Shown: positions 25,337 to 33,133, counted from the stretch's first letter. The stretch: DNA of 34,570 bases from an uncultured Pelagibacteraceae bacterium (GCA_902628305.1 CACOMK010000011.1:1-34570); one strand, 5' to 3'. Translations and numbers: made by a program. The notes: generated from the sequence alone by a model not told the origin.

Positions 25337-26242
25337 TTAATTTAATGCTATATATCTTTTATTCCATCTCATTATTAAACTGTAATAAAATATAGATACG
25401 AAAAGAAAAAAGCCACCGATTATAGTATTTGTGGATGGCACTTCGTTAATCCCAAATAATGGCAACCAAACCCAAAAAATGCCACCTACAACTTCAGTTA
25501 AAGATAATAAAGTCAATTCTGCTGCTGGTATCGCTTTAGATCCAATTGAATATAAAATTAAACCAAAACAAACTAGTGTCCCATGCAAAGAAAATAAAGC
25601 TCCATTGTAGCTAGATGAAAAGAAAACTAAGTTGTTTGATAAAATCATAATTGTTGCAAACACAAAACAAAAGAAACCTGCAAAAGCCACAGTTGTGAAT
25701 TTAGGTGTTTCTTTTCTCCATCTTAAAGTTACAGAAAAAACTGAGAAGCCAATTGAAGAAGTTAAACCAAATACAAAACCAATTAATGATTTTTCACCAG
25801 TGTTTCCAAATGCCATAATAATGATACCAACTGTTGCAATTAATATTGATATCCAAACATTGAGAGAAATTTTTTCTCTTAAAAATAAAAATGCCAATAA
25901 TGCTGTAAAAAAAGGCATTGCTGCCAAACAAAGCAAAGTAACTGCAGCACTAGTATTTGTAATTGAATAAATAAACGTAATCATAGCAATCCCCAATCCA
26001 GACCCGCCGATTACTCCAGATAAACCTATTTTATAATAGTTTTTATAAAAACTTTTTCCTTCCTCAAAAAATAAATAAAGATTTAATAGGATGAAAATTG
26101 TTAAACCTCTGCCAAAAATATACTGCCAAGGTGCTAATTGAGGATTATCCATGTATCTAACCACTAATGGGCCAAACGACCATAATAGACCGGCAAAAAG
26201 CACAACAGGAATGGCTATTCTTGGATTTCTTAGCTCTAGCAT
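25337..26242 (-). CDS. EamA/DMT-family transporter of the creatinase operon
   Basis: Ten-helix membrane transporter made of two EamA repeats, 301 residues. The first helix, AIPVVLFAGLLWSFGPLVV, is at about 10-28. The first repeat ends with FLREKISLNVWISILIATVG (about 120-139), the usual family boundary. The second repeat has SKAIPAAELTLLSLTEVVGG and a final helix near 275-292. It is the first gene of the four-gene operon, with its stop one base before the creatinase start. Operon context suggests it moves creatine, sarcosine, guanidinoacetate, urea or an amino acid, but the direction and substrate are unknown; many EamA proteins export. It lies 49 bases after moeA, which may share its transcript. 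Confidence 0.88.
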   Translation of the reverse strand: MLELRNPRIAIPVVLFAGLLWSFGPLVVRYMDNPQLAPWQYIFGRGLTIFILLNLYLFFEEGKSFYKNYYKIGLSGVIGGSGLGIAMITFIYSITNTSAAVTLLCLAAMPFFTALLAFLFLREKISLNVWISILIATVGIIIMAFGNTGEKSLIGFVFGLTSSIGFSVFSVTLRWRKETPKFTTVAFAGFFCFVFATIMILSNNLVFFSSSYNGALFSLHGTLVCFGLILYSIGSKAIPAAELTLLSLTEVVGGIFWVWLPLFGINEVPSTNTIIGGFFLFVSIFYYSLIMRWNKRYIALN

Positions 26243-26291
26243 ATTCAGAAATCTAATTCTAAAAAGATTTTTCTACAACAAAAATACTTTT

Positions 26292-27542
26292 CTAAATTAA
26301 AGTTTGGTTGTGGTGGTTGGGGAAAAAACAATCTACTATCTCCCCTTTTTTAAATTTTGCTTTACCATCTGGCAACAAAACCCAAATATTAGAATTTACA
26401 AAAGATTTAATCCTAAAAGATTCCTGTCCATCTAAAATTTCAACTTCTAATTTTCCATCTTTAGTTGTGCTTAGTTTACTTTTAACAAATCTAGTAAATA
26501 ACTTTTTTTTTATAAAATTATTTTTTAATTTAGCTTTAATCGACATTTCAGGATTTAAACCTAGAATATTCTGTATATAGGGAAAAACAAAAAATCTAAA
26601 ACATGCTGCGGTTGAAATTGGATTTCCAGGTAAACCAAATATTACTTTTGATTTACCTTTAAATTTTGCAAATAATATTGGTTTTCCTGGCCTTATTGAA
26701 ACATTTTTAAATGAGTGGGATAATTTTAATTTATTTATTACTTTTGGAATAAAATCAAACTTACCTTTTGAAACTGCTCCTGAGGTAATTATTATGTTTG
26801 TTTTAGACATTAAAATTTTTAATAGTTTTTTATAAAATTTATCCTCATCGTTATCTCTTAAAATTCCTAAATTTTTAAAATTAAATAAAAAACTATTATT
26901 TAAGCTTTTTAAATAATAATAATTTGAATTTCTTATTTTCCATTTATCAATAAATTTTTTTTCAGAAATTTCATTGCCAGAAGAAAAAAAAACAACATTT
27001 ATTTTTTTTTTTACGTTAATCTTTTCAATACCAAGAGCTTTTAAAGCCTTAATATGACTAGAGTTAATTAAAGTATTTTTCTTAATAACGAGATCTTTAA
27101 ATTTGTAATCAGATCCTTTCAATCTCACATTTTCAAATTTTTTATAGGTTTTTTTAATTAGAATATATCTATTTTTTCTATCTTTAATTAAGGTGCAGTC
27201 TTCGATAGGTATTATTGAATTACTACCATTTGGCATAATGCCTCCAGTCATAATTTCTACAGCCTCGTTTTTTTTTAAAATTTTTCTATATGGTTTTGAT
27301 CCAGCAGAAATAGATCCTACAATTTTAAATTTTTTAGAGTTCTTATGTGAAACATCTTTAGTGTGATTTAATTTAATAGCAAAACCATCTAATGAAGAAT
27401 TATTTTCAGATGGATAATTATTCTTTGCATAAATATTAGACGAGCAGATCCTATTTAAACCACTCATACTTTTAATTATTTCGTTAGAAATTTTTATTTG
27501 TGATTTTTTTAAAATTTTAAGTGCTTCGTTATATGATTTCAT
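26292..27542 (-). CDS. moeA: Molybdopterin molybdenumtransferase MoeA
   Basis: Inserts molybdate into adenylylated molybdopterin to finish the molybdenum cofactor. The N-terminus has SYNEALKILKK and the conserved block NNSSLDGFAIK. The central part has GGIMPNGSNSIIPIED. Then come FFSSGNEI and the MoCF-like domain with TSGAVSKGKFDFIP (usually TTGGxSVGxxD) and VIFGLPGNPIS, with the C-terminal beta-barrel after about 340. The 416 residues match the family. Base composition is strikingly A/T-rich with long Lys/Asn runs. Its presence implies at least one molybdoenzyme elsewhere, since the formate dehydrogenase here is the metal-free type. It diverges from a SufU-like gene across 35 bases. Confidence 0.92.
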   Translation of the reverse strand: MKSYNEALKILKKSQIKISNEIIKSMSGLNRICSSNIYAKNNYPSENNSSLDGFAIKLNHTKDVSHKNSKKFKIVGSISAGSKPYRKILKKNEAVEIMTGGIMPNGSNSIIPIEDCTLIKDRKNRYILIKKTYKKFENVRLKGSDYKFKDLVIKKNTLINSSHIKALKALGIEKINVKKKINVVFFSSGNEISEKKFIDKWKIRNSNYYYLKSLNNSFLFNFKNLGILRDNDEDKFYKKLLKILMSKTNIIITSGAVSKGKFDFIPKVINKLKLSHSFKNVSIRPGKPILFAKFKGKSKVIFGLPGNPISTAACFRFFVFPYIQNILGLNPEMSIKAKLKNNFIKKKLFTRFVKSKLSTTKDGKLEVEILDGQESFRIKSFVNSNIWVLLPDGKAKFKKGEIVDCFFPNHHNQTLI

Positions 27543-27577
27543 TTATAAATATAATATATTTAACATAGAAAATTTTT

Positions 27578-27979
27578 ATGAATTTAGAAATATTAAAAAT
27601 TGCATCAAACACTAAGAATTTTAAAGATATTAAAAAGTATACCCATTATTCTAAATCTAAAAATCCATTATGTGGTGACGAGATACAAATTAAGTTGGTA
27701 ATAAATAATCAAAAAATTACTGATTTTGGTTATCAGGGTAAATCCTGCATTTATTGCCAAGCAACGGCCAGTATTTTATCTAATAAATTAGTAAACTTAA
27801 AAACTACAAAAATTAGAGATTTGTGTGAATATGCAAACACTTATTTTAGCGGAAATAAGAATAATTTAAAGAAAGAATGGAGATTTCTAGATAAATTATT
27901 AAGTCAAAAAAACGCAGCAAGAAAAGAATGTATTCTTTTACCTTTTAATACGTTAGAGAAGATAGTATCAAAAATATAA
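27578..27979 (+). CDS. SufU/IscU-like iron-sulfur scaffold or sulfur-acceptor protein
   Basis: Small NifU-N/IscU-fold protein, 133 residues. It keeps the three metal or sulfur ligands of the family: Cys32 with Asp34 in NPLCGDE, Cys57 in GKSCIYCQATASIL and Cys118 in ARKECILLPF. The Arg-x-x-Cys form of the last site resembles SufU, which accepts sulfur from SufS, more than IscU, which has His-Cys. An extra Cys60 lies beside Cys57. The long loop before Cys118 (about 85-115) is also SufU-like. It is divergent from moeA and one base ahead of an HPP membrane protein, not inside a suf cluster, so its partner cannot be told from this window. Confidence 0.88.
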   Translation: MNLEILKIASNTKNFKDIKKYTHYSKSKNPLCGDEIQIKLVINNQKITDFGYQGKSCIYCQATASILSNKLVNLKTTKIRDLCEYANTYFSGNKNNLKKEWRFLDKLLSQKNAARKECILLPFNTLEKIVSKI

Positions 27980-27980
27980 T

Positions 27981-28439
27981 ATGGGAAATTTAAAACAATC
28001 AATCTTTGGTGGAATATTCTCAATAATTACTATTGGTATTTTAACTTTGCTAACCTACAAAACAGATTTTGGTATATTTCTAATTGCTTCATTTGGTTCA
28101 TCAATGGTATTACTTTTTGGTTATCCAGAAAGTCCGTTTGCTCAACCTAAAAATGTTTTTTTTGGGCATCTTTTAACTGCTATTGTTGGAATGTTTTTCT
28201 TACACTTTATTCCACTACCTTTATTTATCATAATTCCACTGGCTGTTGGTTTTGGGGTTGGTTTAATGATACTATTTAATGTTACCCATCCTCCAGCAGG
28301 AGGAAACCCAATAATTGTTATTATTGGCGGTGTTTCTATTGAATACTTACTAAGTCCAGTCATCTCAGGATCAATAATAATTATAATTTTTGCAATAATT
28401 TTAAATCGTTTAATCCTAAAGAAAAAATATCCAAGTTAA
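27981..28439 (+). CDS. HPP family membrane protein
   Basis: Small integral membrane protein of the HPP family, named for the His-Pro-Pro motif seen here in VTHPPAGGNP (residues 95-104). Four hydrophobic helices lie at about 7-25, 28-44, 57-92 (probably two close segments) and 105-145. The loop GYPESPFAQPKNVFFGHLLT (about 48-67) is the other family hallmark. The 152 residues match short bacterial members. Some plant relatives move nitrite across membranes, but function in bacteria is poorly defined. It starts one base after the SufU-like gene. Confidence 0.88.
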   Translation: MGNLKQSIFGGIFSIITIGILTLLTYKTDFGIFLIASFGSSMVLLFGYPESPFAQPKNVFFGHLLTAIVGMFFLHFIPLPLFIIIPLAVGFGVGLMILFNVTHPPAGGNPIIVIIGGVSIEYLLSPVISGSIIIIIFAIILNRLILKKKYPS

Positions 28440-28448
28440 ATTATTTAT

Positions 28449-28478
28449 TTGCTAGCAACTCAATTAGTGTGTTAGATA
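28449..28478 (+). promoter_or_regulatory. Candidate promoter of the formate dehydrogenase gene
   Basis: TTGCTA at 28449-28454 and TAGATA at 28473-28478, 18 bases apart, each match four of six sigma-70 consensus positions. They lie in the 79-base gap before the formate dehydrogenase. This is one of the larger gaps in the window and is followed by a strong ribosome binding site. No terminator is seen for the upstream HPP gene. Confidence 0.35.
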
Positions 28479-28507
28479 TCTCTGATTTTATTAAAATAGT
28501 TCAATTA

Positions 28508-28513
28508 AAGGAG
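28508..28513 (+). promoter_or_regulatory. Shine-Dalgarno sequence of formate dehydrogenase
   Basis: AAGGAG ends five bases before the ATG at 28519, an ideal spacing. It is among the strongest ribosome binding sites in the window, where most genes have none, and points to high expression of this enzyme. It also fixes the start codon. Confidence 0.75.
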
Positions 28514-28518
28514 TATTA

Positions 28519-29718
28519 ATGAAAATACTATGTGTATTATATGATGATCCTAAAGGTGGTATGCCTGAAACTTATCCACTATCGGATCTTCCAAAACTAG
28601 AAAAGTATCCAGATGGAATGACACTTCCATCTCCAAAGGGACGGGATTTCACACCTGGAGAATTACTTGGTTGTGTTTCTGGTGAATTGGGTCTGAGAAA
28701 ATTTTTAGAGAGTAACGGACATGAATTAATTGTAACAAATAGCAAAGATGGTGATGGATGTGAAGCAGACAAACATATTGTTGATGCAGATATAGTAATC
28801 TCTCAACCGTTTTTTCCATACTATTTAACAAAAGAAAAAATAGAAAAAGCAAAAAATCTTAAAATGGCAATTACCGCAGGTATAGGTTCAGACCATGTTG
28901 ATTTGCAAGCTGCAATGGATCACAAAATTGATGTTGTAGAGGTTACATTCTGTAACTCAAGATCTGTTGCTGAACATATTGTTATGATGATTGTATCTAT
29001 GGTAAGAGATTATCACAATCAACATAGAATTGTTAACGAAGGTGGATGGAATATTGCAGATGCAGTTCAAAGATCATATGACGTAGAAGGTATGCATATT
29101 GGAACAGTAGCAGCTGGTAGAATTGGTCTAGATGCTTTGAGAAAAATGAAACCATTTGATGTACATTTACATTATTTTGATCGACATAGACTTCCTGAAA
29201 GTGTTGAGAAAGAATTAAATCTTACTTTTCATGAATCTGTAGAGTCAATGGTGAAAGTTTGTGATGTTGTAACAATCAACTGTCCACTTCACCCTGAAAC
29301 AGAGAACCTATTTGATGAAGCTATGATCAGTAAAATGAAAAAAGGAGCTTACATAGTTAATACTGCTAGAGGCAAAATTTGTAATCGTGAAGCAATTGCT
29401 AAAGCATTAGAAAGTGGACAGTTAAGTGGATATGCTGGTGATGTATGGTTTCCACAACCAGCACCAAATGACCATATATGGAGAAGCATGCCTCATCATG
29501 GTATGACGCCTCATACATCAGGAACATCTTTATCAGCTCAGGCAAGATATGCTGATGGTGTCAGAGAAATTTTAGAGTGTTTCTTTGAAGGTAGAGAGAT
29601 AAGAAATCAATACTTAATTGTTCAGAATGGACAATTAGCAGGTATGGGTGCTCATTCTTACAGTAAAGGATCTGCTACTAGTGGCTCAGAAGAAGCTGCA
29701 AAATATAAGAAAAAATAA
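28519..29718 (+). CDS. NAD-dependent formate dehydrogenase
   Basis: Metal-free D-2-hydroxyacid dehydrogenase family enzyme that oxidises formate to CO2 and makes NADH. It follows the methylotroph enzyme closely: LCVLYDDP at the N-terminus, SQPFFPYYLT, ITAGIGSDHVDLQ, VTFCNSRSVAEH, the NAD loop GTVAAGRIG (about 197-205), FDRHRLPESVEKEL, VNTARGK with its catalytic Arg, YAGDVWFPQPAPNDH, the catalytic His in TPHTSGT, and a C-terminal GAHSYSKGSAT block. The 399 residues match (about 400). It has a strong ribosome binding site and an intrinsic terminator, so it is probably a single, well-expressed gene. SAR11 cells are known to oxidise C1 compounds. With the FAD oxidoreductase at 32028-33131 it could finish oxidation of methyl groups. 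Confidence 0.97.
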   Translation: MKILCVLYDDPKGGMPETYPLSDLPKLEKYPDGMTLPSPKGRDFTPGELLGCVSGELGLRKFLESNGHELIVTNSKDGDGCEADKHIVDADIVISQPFFPYYLTKEKIEKAKNLKMAITAGIGSDHVDLQAAMDHKIDVVEVTFCNSRSVAEHIVMMIVSMVRDYHNQHRIVNEGGWNIADAVQRSYDVEGMHIGTVAAGRIGLDALRKMKPFDVHLHYFDRHRLPESVEKELNLTFHESVESMVKVCDVVTINCPLHPETENLFDEAMISKMKKGAYIVNTARGKICNREAIAKALESGQLSGYAGDVWFPQPAPNDHIWRSMPHHGMTPHTSGTSLSAQARYADGVREILECFFEGREIRNQYLIVQNGQLAGMGAHSYSKGSATSGSEEAAKYKKK

Positions 29719-29729
29719 ATTTAATTTTA

Positions 29730-29769
29730 AAAAAAAAGCGGTTTATATTTGTATAAATCGCTTTTTTTT
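29730..29769 (+). terminator. Rho-independent terminator after formate dehydrogenase
   Basis: AGCGGTTTATA at 29737-29747 pairs with TATAAATCGCT at 29752-29762 around a TTTG loop; the 11-bp stem includes one G-T wobble. A run of eight T (29762-29769) follows and a run of A precedes it, so it could work in both directions. It is the only clear hairpin-plus-T-run terminator found in this window. The T-run ends directly at the ATG of selO. Confidence 0.85.
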
Positions 29770-31218
29770 ATGAATAAAGTTAACTGGAAATTTGATAATA
29801 CCTATTCAAAACTTTCTAAATCATTTAGAGAGTTAATAAAACCTACACCAGTTCATAATCCAAAAGTATTAATTTTTAATCATAAACTTGCTGAAGATTT
29901 AAATTTAGATTTTTCAAAGTTAAATGATGAAGAACTTTCAAATATTTTTTCTGGAAATGATTTACCAAAAGATACTATAACTTTAGCACAAGCTTATGCA
30001 GGTCATCAATTTGGCCACTTTACTATGTTGGGAGACGGTAGAGCAGTTTTGTTAGGTGAACATTTAGATGCTAAAAAAAATCGTTATGATATTCAACTTA
30101 AAGGCTCTGGAAGAACCTCTTTTTCTAGAGGAGGTGATGGGCGCGCAGCCTTAGGACCAATGCTAAGAGAATATTTAATTAGTGAGGCTGTTCATGCATT
30201 AAAAATTCCAACAACAAGAAGCCTTGCTGTAGTTAAAACTGGTGAAAAAGTTGTAAGAGAAAATCTTTTAGAAGGTGCTATTTTAACTAGAATTGCATCT
30301 AGTCATATTAGAGTAGGTACATTTCAATATATTTCAGCAACACAAAATATTGAAAATTTAAATACATTATTAGAATACACAATTAATAGACATTACCCTG
30401 AATTAAAATCATCTAAATGTAAAGCCTATGATTTATTAAATTTAGTAATAGAAAGACAATGCAGTCTGGTAATAGACTGGATGAGAGTTGGATTTATCCA
30501 TGGTGTAATGAACACTGATAATATGTCAATATCTGGTGAAACTATTGATTATGGTCCTTGTGCCTTCATGGATCATTATGACCCAAAAACTGTATTTAGC
30601 TCTATAGATAAATTTGGCAGATATGCTTTTTCTAATCAGCCAGCAATTACTAAATGGAATTTAGCAAGATTTGCTGAATGCTTAATCCCTCTAATTGATA
30701 AAAATGAAGAGACTGCACTTAAATTAGCAACAGATTTAATAGATAATTTTCAGAATATTTATGAAGATAAATACTTAAATATGATGAGAAATAAGCTTGG
30801 TCTATTTGGTGAAGATATAAATGATAAGAAATTAATTAATAATTTATTTGAATGGATGAAAAAAAATAATGCAGATTATACAAACACTTTTTGTAATTTA
30901 ATGGATATTAATTTTAATGAAGTTTATAAAAATAAAGATTTTGTAGATTGGAAAAATGAATGGAAAAAAAGATCTGAATTAAATAATTCAAAAAAATTTG
31001 AACAATCAAAACTTATGAAAGCAAATAATCCAGTTGTCATCCCTAGAAATCATAAAGTAGAGGAAGCTTTATCTGCAGCAGATAAAGGAAGTTTAGATAA
31101 AATGAAAAAGTTGTTAAACATTTTAAAAAATCCTTATTACAATCAAAATAATATTGAAGAATATCAATCGCCTGCTCTATTAAGCAATGAAAAATATCAA
31201 ACTTTTTGTGGAACATAA
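29770..31218 (+). CDS. selO: Protein adenylyltransferase SelO (YdiU/UPF0061)
   Basis: Pseudokinase-fold enzyme that attaches AMP to proteins and is linked to redox stress. Visible family blocks are LAQAYAGHQFGHFTMLGDGR, LLGEH, LKGSGRTSFSRGGDGRAALG, REYLISEAVHAL, PTTRSLAVVKTGE, IRVGTFQYI, GFIHGVMNTDNMSISGE with the metal-binding Asn/Asp, IDYGPCAFMD and NQPAITKWNLARFAECL. The C-terminus has the conserved Cys three residues from the end (FCGT), where some relatives carry selenocysteine. A longer frame from a TTG at 29749 lies inside the upstream terminator loop, so the ATG at 29770 (482 residues) is preferred. This ATG directly follows the terminator T-run, leaving no room for a ribosome binding site. 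Confidence 0.95.
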   Translation: MNKVNWKFDNTYSKLSKSFRELIKPTPVHNPKVLIFNHKLAEDLNLDFSKLNDEELSNIFSGNDLPKDTITLAQAYAGHQFGHFTMLGDGRAVLLGEHLDAKKNRYDIQLKGSGRTSFSRGGDGRAALGPMLREYLISEAVHALKIPTTRSLAVVKTGEKVVRENLLEGAILTRIASSHIRVGTFQYISATQNIENLNTLLEYTINRHYPELKSSKCKAYDLLNLVIERQCSLVIDWMRVGFIHGVMNTDNMSISGETIDYGPCAFMDHYDPKTVFSSIDKFGRYAFSNQPAITKWNLARFAECLIPLIDKNEETALKLATDLIDNFQNIYEDKYLNMMRNKLGLFGEDINDKKLINNLFEWMKKNNADYTNTFCNLMDINFNEVYKNKDFVDWKNEWKKRSELNNSKKFEQSKLMKANNPVVIPRNHKVEEALSAADKGSLDKMKKLLNILKNPYYNQNNIEEYQSPALLSNEKYQTFCGT

Positions 31219-31224
31219 TTTTAT

Positions 31225-32031
31225 ATGAAAACAAAATACAAAATTTTTTTTGCAAAAGTTTTATATTATTTAATAACATTGTTTATTTCAAAAAATCAAA
31301 TTGTACAAAGAAAAAAGATTAATTGGAGCCTAGACCTTAGAGAGGGCATAGATTTATCAATTTTTTTGTTTGGAAGCTCAGAAAGTAAAATTTTCAATTT
31401 AAAAAAACTTTTGAATTTAAATTCGAGACTTTTTTTTTTAGATATAGGTGCAAATATTGGGTCTGTTAGTTTAACTCTGGCTAAAGTATTTGATAATAGT
31501 AAAGTTTATTCATTTGAACCAACGTATTACGCTTTTAAAAAATTAAAAAAAAATCTCTCTCTTAATAGAGATCTAAAAGATAAAGTAATTTTAAATCAAT
31601 TATTTATATCTAATATAAAAAAACCATCAAAAGTTTGGTCAAGCTGGAAATTAAATAATAAAAAAAATAGACATAAAAATCATAAAGGTAGTCTTAAATC
31701 TATAAAAAAAAATTCATTTATTTCTTTAGATAACTTTATAAAAAGTAAAAAAATAAGAAAGATAGACTTTATTAAGATAGATGTTGATGGCTATGAACTA
31801 GATGTATTAAGAAGTGGTTCAAAGTTTTTCAAGAAATGTAAACCAATAATTTTTATTGAAATTGCTCCATATCTTTATAAAGAATTTGGATATCATTTCT
31901 CAGATTTAATAAAATTTATTAAAAAATATAATTATAATTTTTACGATGAAAATTTACATAAAATAAATGATATAAATATTTTATTAAAAAAAATGAAAAA
32001 TGGTTCTAGTAAAAATTTTTTTTTATATTAG
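31225..32031 (+). CDS. FkbM family methyltransferase
   Basis: SAM-dependent methyltransferase of the FkbM family, which often O-methylates sugars or lipids, with acceptor unknown here. The SAM-binding loop FFLDIGANIGSVSLTLA is at about 70-86, VYSFEP follows at about 96-101, and the second conserved block IDFIKIDVDGYELDVLRSG at about 180-198 is typical of FkbM. A hydrophobic N-terminal stretch at about 8-22 (IFFAKVLYYLITLFI) could anchor the protein. The Lys-rich, A/T-rich coding sequence is more extreme than its neighbours. It lies 6 bases after selO; its stop overlaps the convergent FAD oxidoreductase by four bases. Confidence 0.88.
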   Translation: MKTKYKIFFAKVLYYLITLFISKNQIVQRKKINWSLDLREGIDLSIFLFGSSESKIFNLKKLLNLNSRLFFLDIGANIGSVSLTLAKVFDNSKVYSFEPTYYAFKKLKKNLSLNRDLKDKVILNQLFISNIKKPSKVWSSWKLNNKKNRHKNHKGSLKSIKKNSFISLDNFIKSKKIRKIDFIKIDVDGYELDVLRSGSKFFKKCKPIIFIEIAPYLYKEFGYHFSDLIKFIKKYNYNFYDENLHKINDINILLKKMKNGSSKNFFLY

Positions 32032-33131
32032 AGAACATAGGGTTCTGGTCTAGCAGAATTTCCTAATACTCTCTCGACAGCAAAATCACTTATATCTATT
32101 GTTTGGTAAGATCCTGTTGTAATTAACTCAGTTAATGCTCTACCAATACCTGGTGCTTGCATTAATCCTCGACCTGTAAATCCAGAAGCCATATAAACAT
32201 TTTCATATTTTGGATGTTTGCCAACAACTGCATTGTTATCTAATCTATTGCAATCATAATATCCTGCCCATCCACCGGTTAACTTTAATTCTTCAAACAC
32301 AGGTATCCTCTTGGCTAAAGCTGGCCAAACTAATTCTTCAAAATCATTCCAAGCTGGTTCCAGATCATCTGCATCGAAAATAGAAACAGGTGATCCTGCT
32401 AAATATTCTCCACCCTCCGGTCTCCAATATACTCCCGTTGTTAAGTCTCCACTTAACGGCATCTCTTTTATATATGTTGGGCATTTAACTCTAAAAACGG
32501 TATGCTTTTGTGGAACAACTGGAATATCTTCTAATAATTCCTTTGTCCAACAACCAGCAGCAGAAACAATTGTTTTAGCATTTATTTCAGAAATACTTTT
32601 TACTTCACCTTTAATAAATTCAGCTCCAAGCTCTATTGCTTTACCTTTCAAAGCGCTATGAAACATAAATGGATCAATCCATCCTTCACTTTGATTATCT
32701 GTATACGTTGCTGTCTCAATCCCCTCACTATTAACATAAGGAAAAACTTTTGATAATTCTGATCCTTTAATATTTTTTGTTCCTGCATCACATTCTTTAT
32801 GATTTTCTAGTGCCCTATATTGTTCTTCAGCATGTTCAGGACCAAACATTAAAAGATATCCATTTGTAACCATACTAGCTGTAGGATTAGGATTTTTCTT
32901 TGTTTTTAATAATTCTGGTATTTGGAAAATAAATTCTCTTGCAAATTTTCCTAACAAAATATTTTCTTTTTGGAAAAATTGTCTTCTAAAGCCACCTAGA
33001 GACAATGGAAATGAGGCTGTCTTATAAGAAGGATCTCTCTCAATAACTTTAACTTTTCTACCCTCTTTGGATAAAAAATAAGCTGTTGCCGCCCCAATTA
33101 TTCCACCACCAATTACTACAACATCATCCAT
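32028..33131 (-). CDS. FAD-dependent oxidoreductase, DAO/sarcosine-oxidase superfamily
   Basis: Flavoprotein oxidising an amine or amino acid, possibly an N-methyl amino acid such as sarcosine. The dinucleotide-binding motif VVVIGGGIIGAATAYFL is at about 4-20, followed by the acidic residue in KVIERD. LSLGGFRRQF is typical of DAO-family proteins. TIVSAAGCWTKEL is the second conserved FAD contact, and the C-terminus has MASGFTGRGLMQAPGIG. No GAACGC-like covalent FAD site of monomeric sarcosine oxidase was recognised. The 367 residues match single-subunit oxidases or a heterotetrameric beta subunit. It is read two bases after tspO. The creatinase 7 kb away makes sarcosine, hence the interest, but other substrates are equally possible. 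Confidence 0.87.
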   Translation of the reverse strand: MDDVVVIGGGIIGAATAYFLSKEGRKVKVIERDPSYKTASFPLSLGGFRRQFFQKENILLGKFAREFIFQIPELLKTKKNPNPTASMVTNGYLLMFGPEHAEEQYRALENHKECDAGTKNIKGSELSKVFPYVNSEGIETATYTDNQSEGWIDPFMFHSALKGKAIELGAEFIKGEVKSISEINAKTIVSAAGCWTKELLEDIPVVPQKHTVFRVKCPTYIKEMPLSGDLTTGVYWRPEGGEYLAGSPVSIFDADDLEPAWNDFEELVWPALAKRIPVFEELKLTGGWAGYYDCNRLDNNAVVGKHPKYENVYMASGFTGRGLMQAPGIGRALTELITTGSYQTIDISDFAVERVLGNSARPEPYVL

Positions 33132-33133
33132 AT

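Noticed and set aside
25632-25970. Plus-strand open frame of 112 codons inside the EamA transporter gene
   Set aside because: Antisense shadow of a conserved membrane protein with low-complexity Lys/Ala content and no family motif.
26243-26291. Possible hairpin and promoter in the gap between moeA and the EamA gene
   Set aside because: The repeat is imperfect, no T-run follows in the right place, and the best -35/-10 candidates match only four of six positions; not reportable as a feature.
28572-28852. Two minus-strand frames inside formate dehydrogenase
   Set aside because: They overlap each other and the strongly conserved N-terminal part of formate dehydrogenase; they are shadows.
29749-29769. 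Upstream TTG extension of selO
   Set aside because: The TTG lies in the terminator loop and the seven added residues are encoded by the stem and T-run; the family start fits ATG at 29770.
32311-32661. Plus-strand open frame of 116 codons inside the FAD oxidoreductase gene
   Set aside because: It is antisense to a well-conserved protein, has no homology I recognise, and arises from the codon pattern of the opposite strand.
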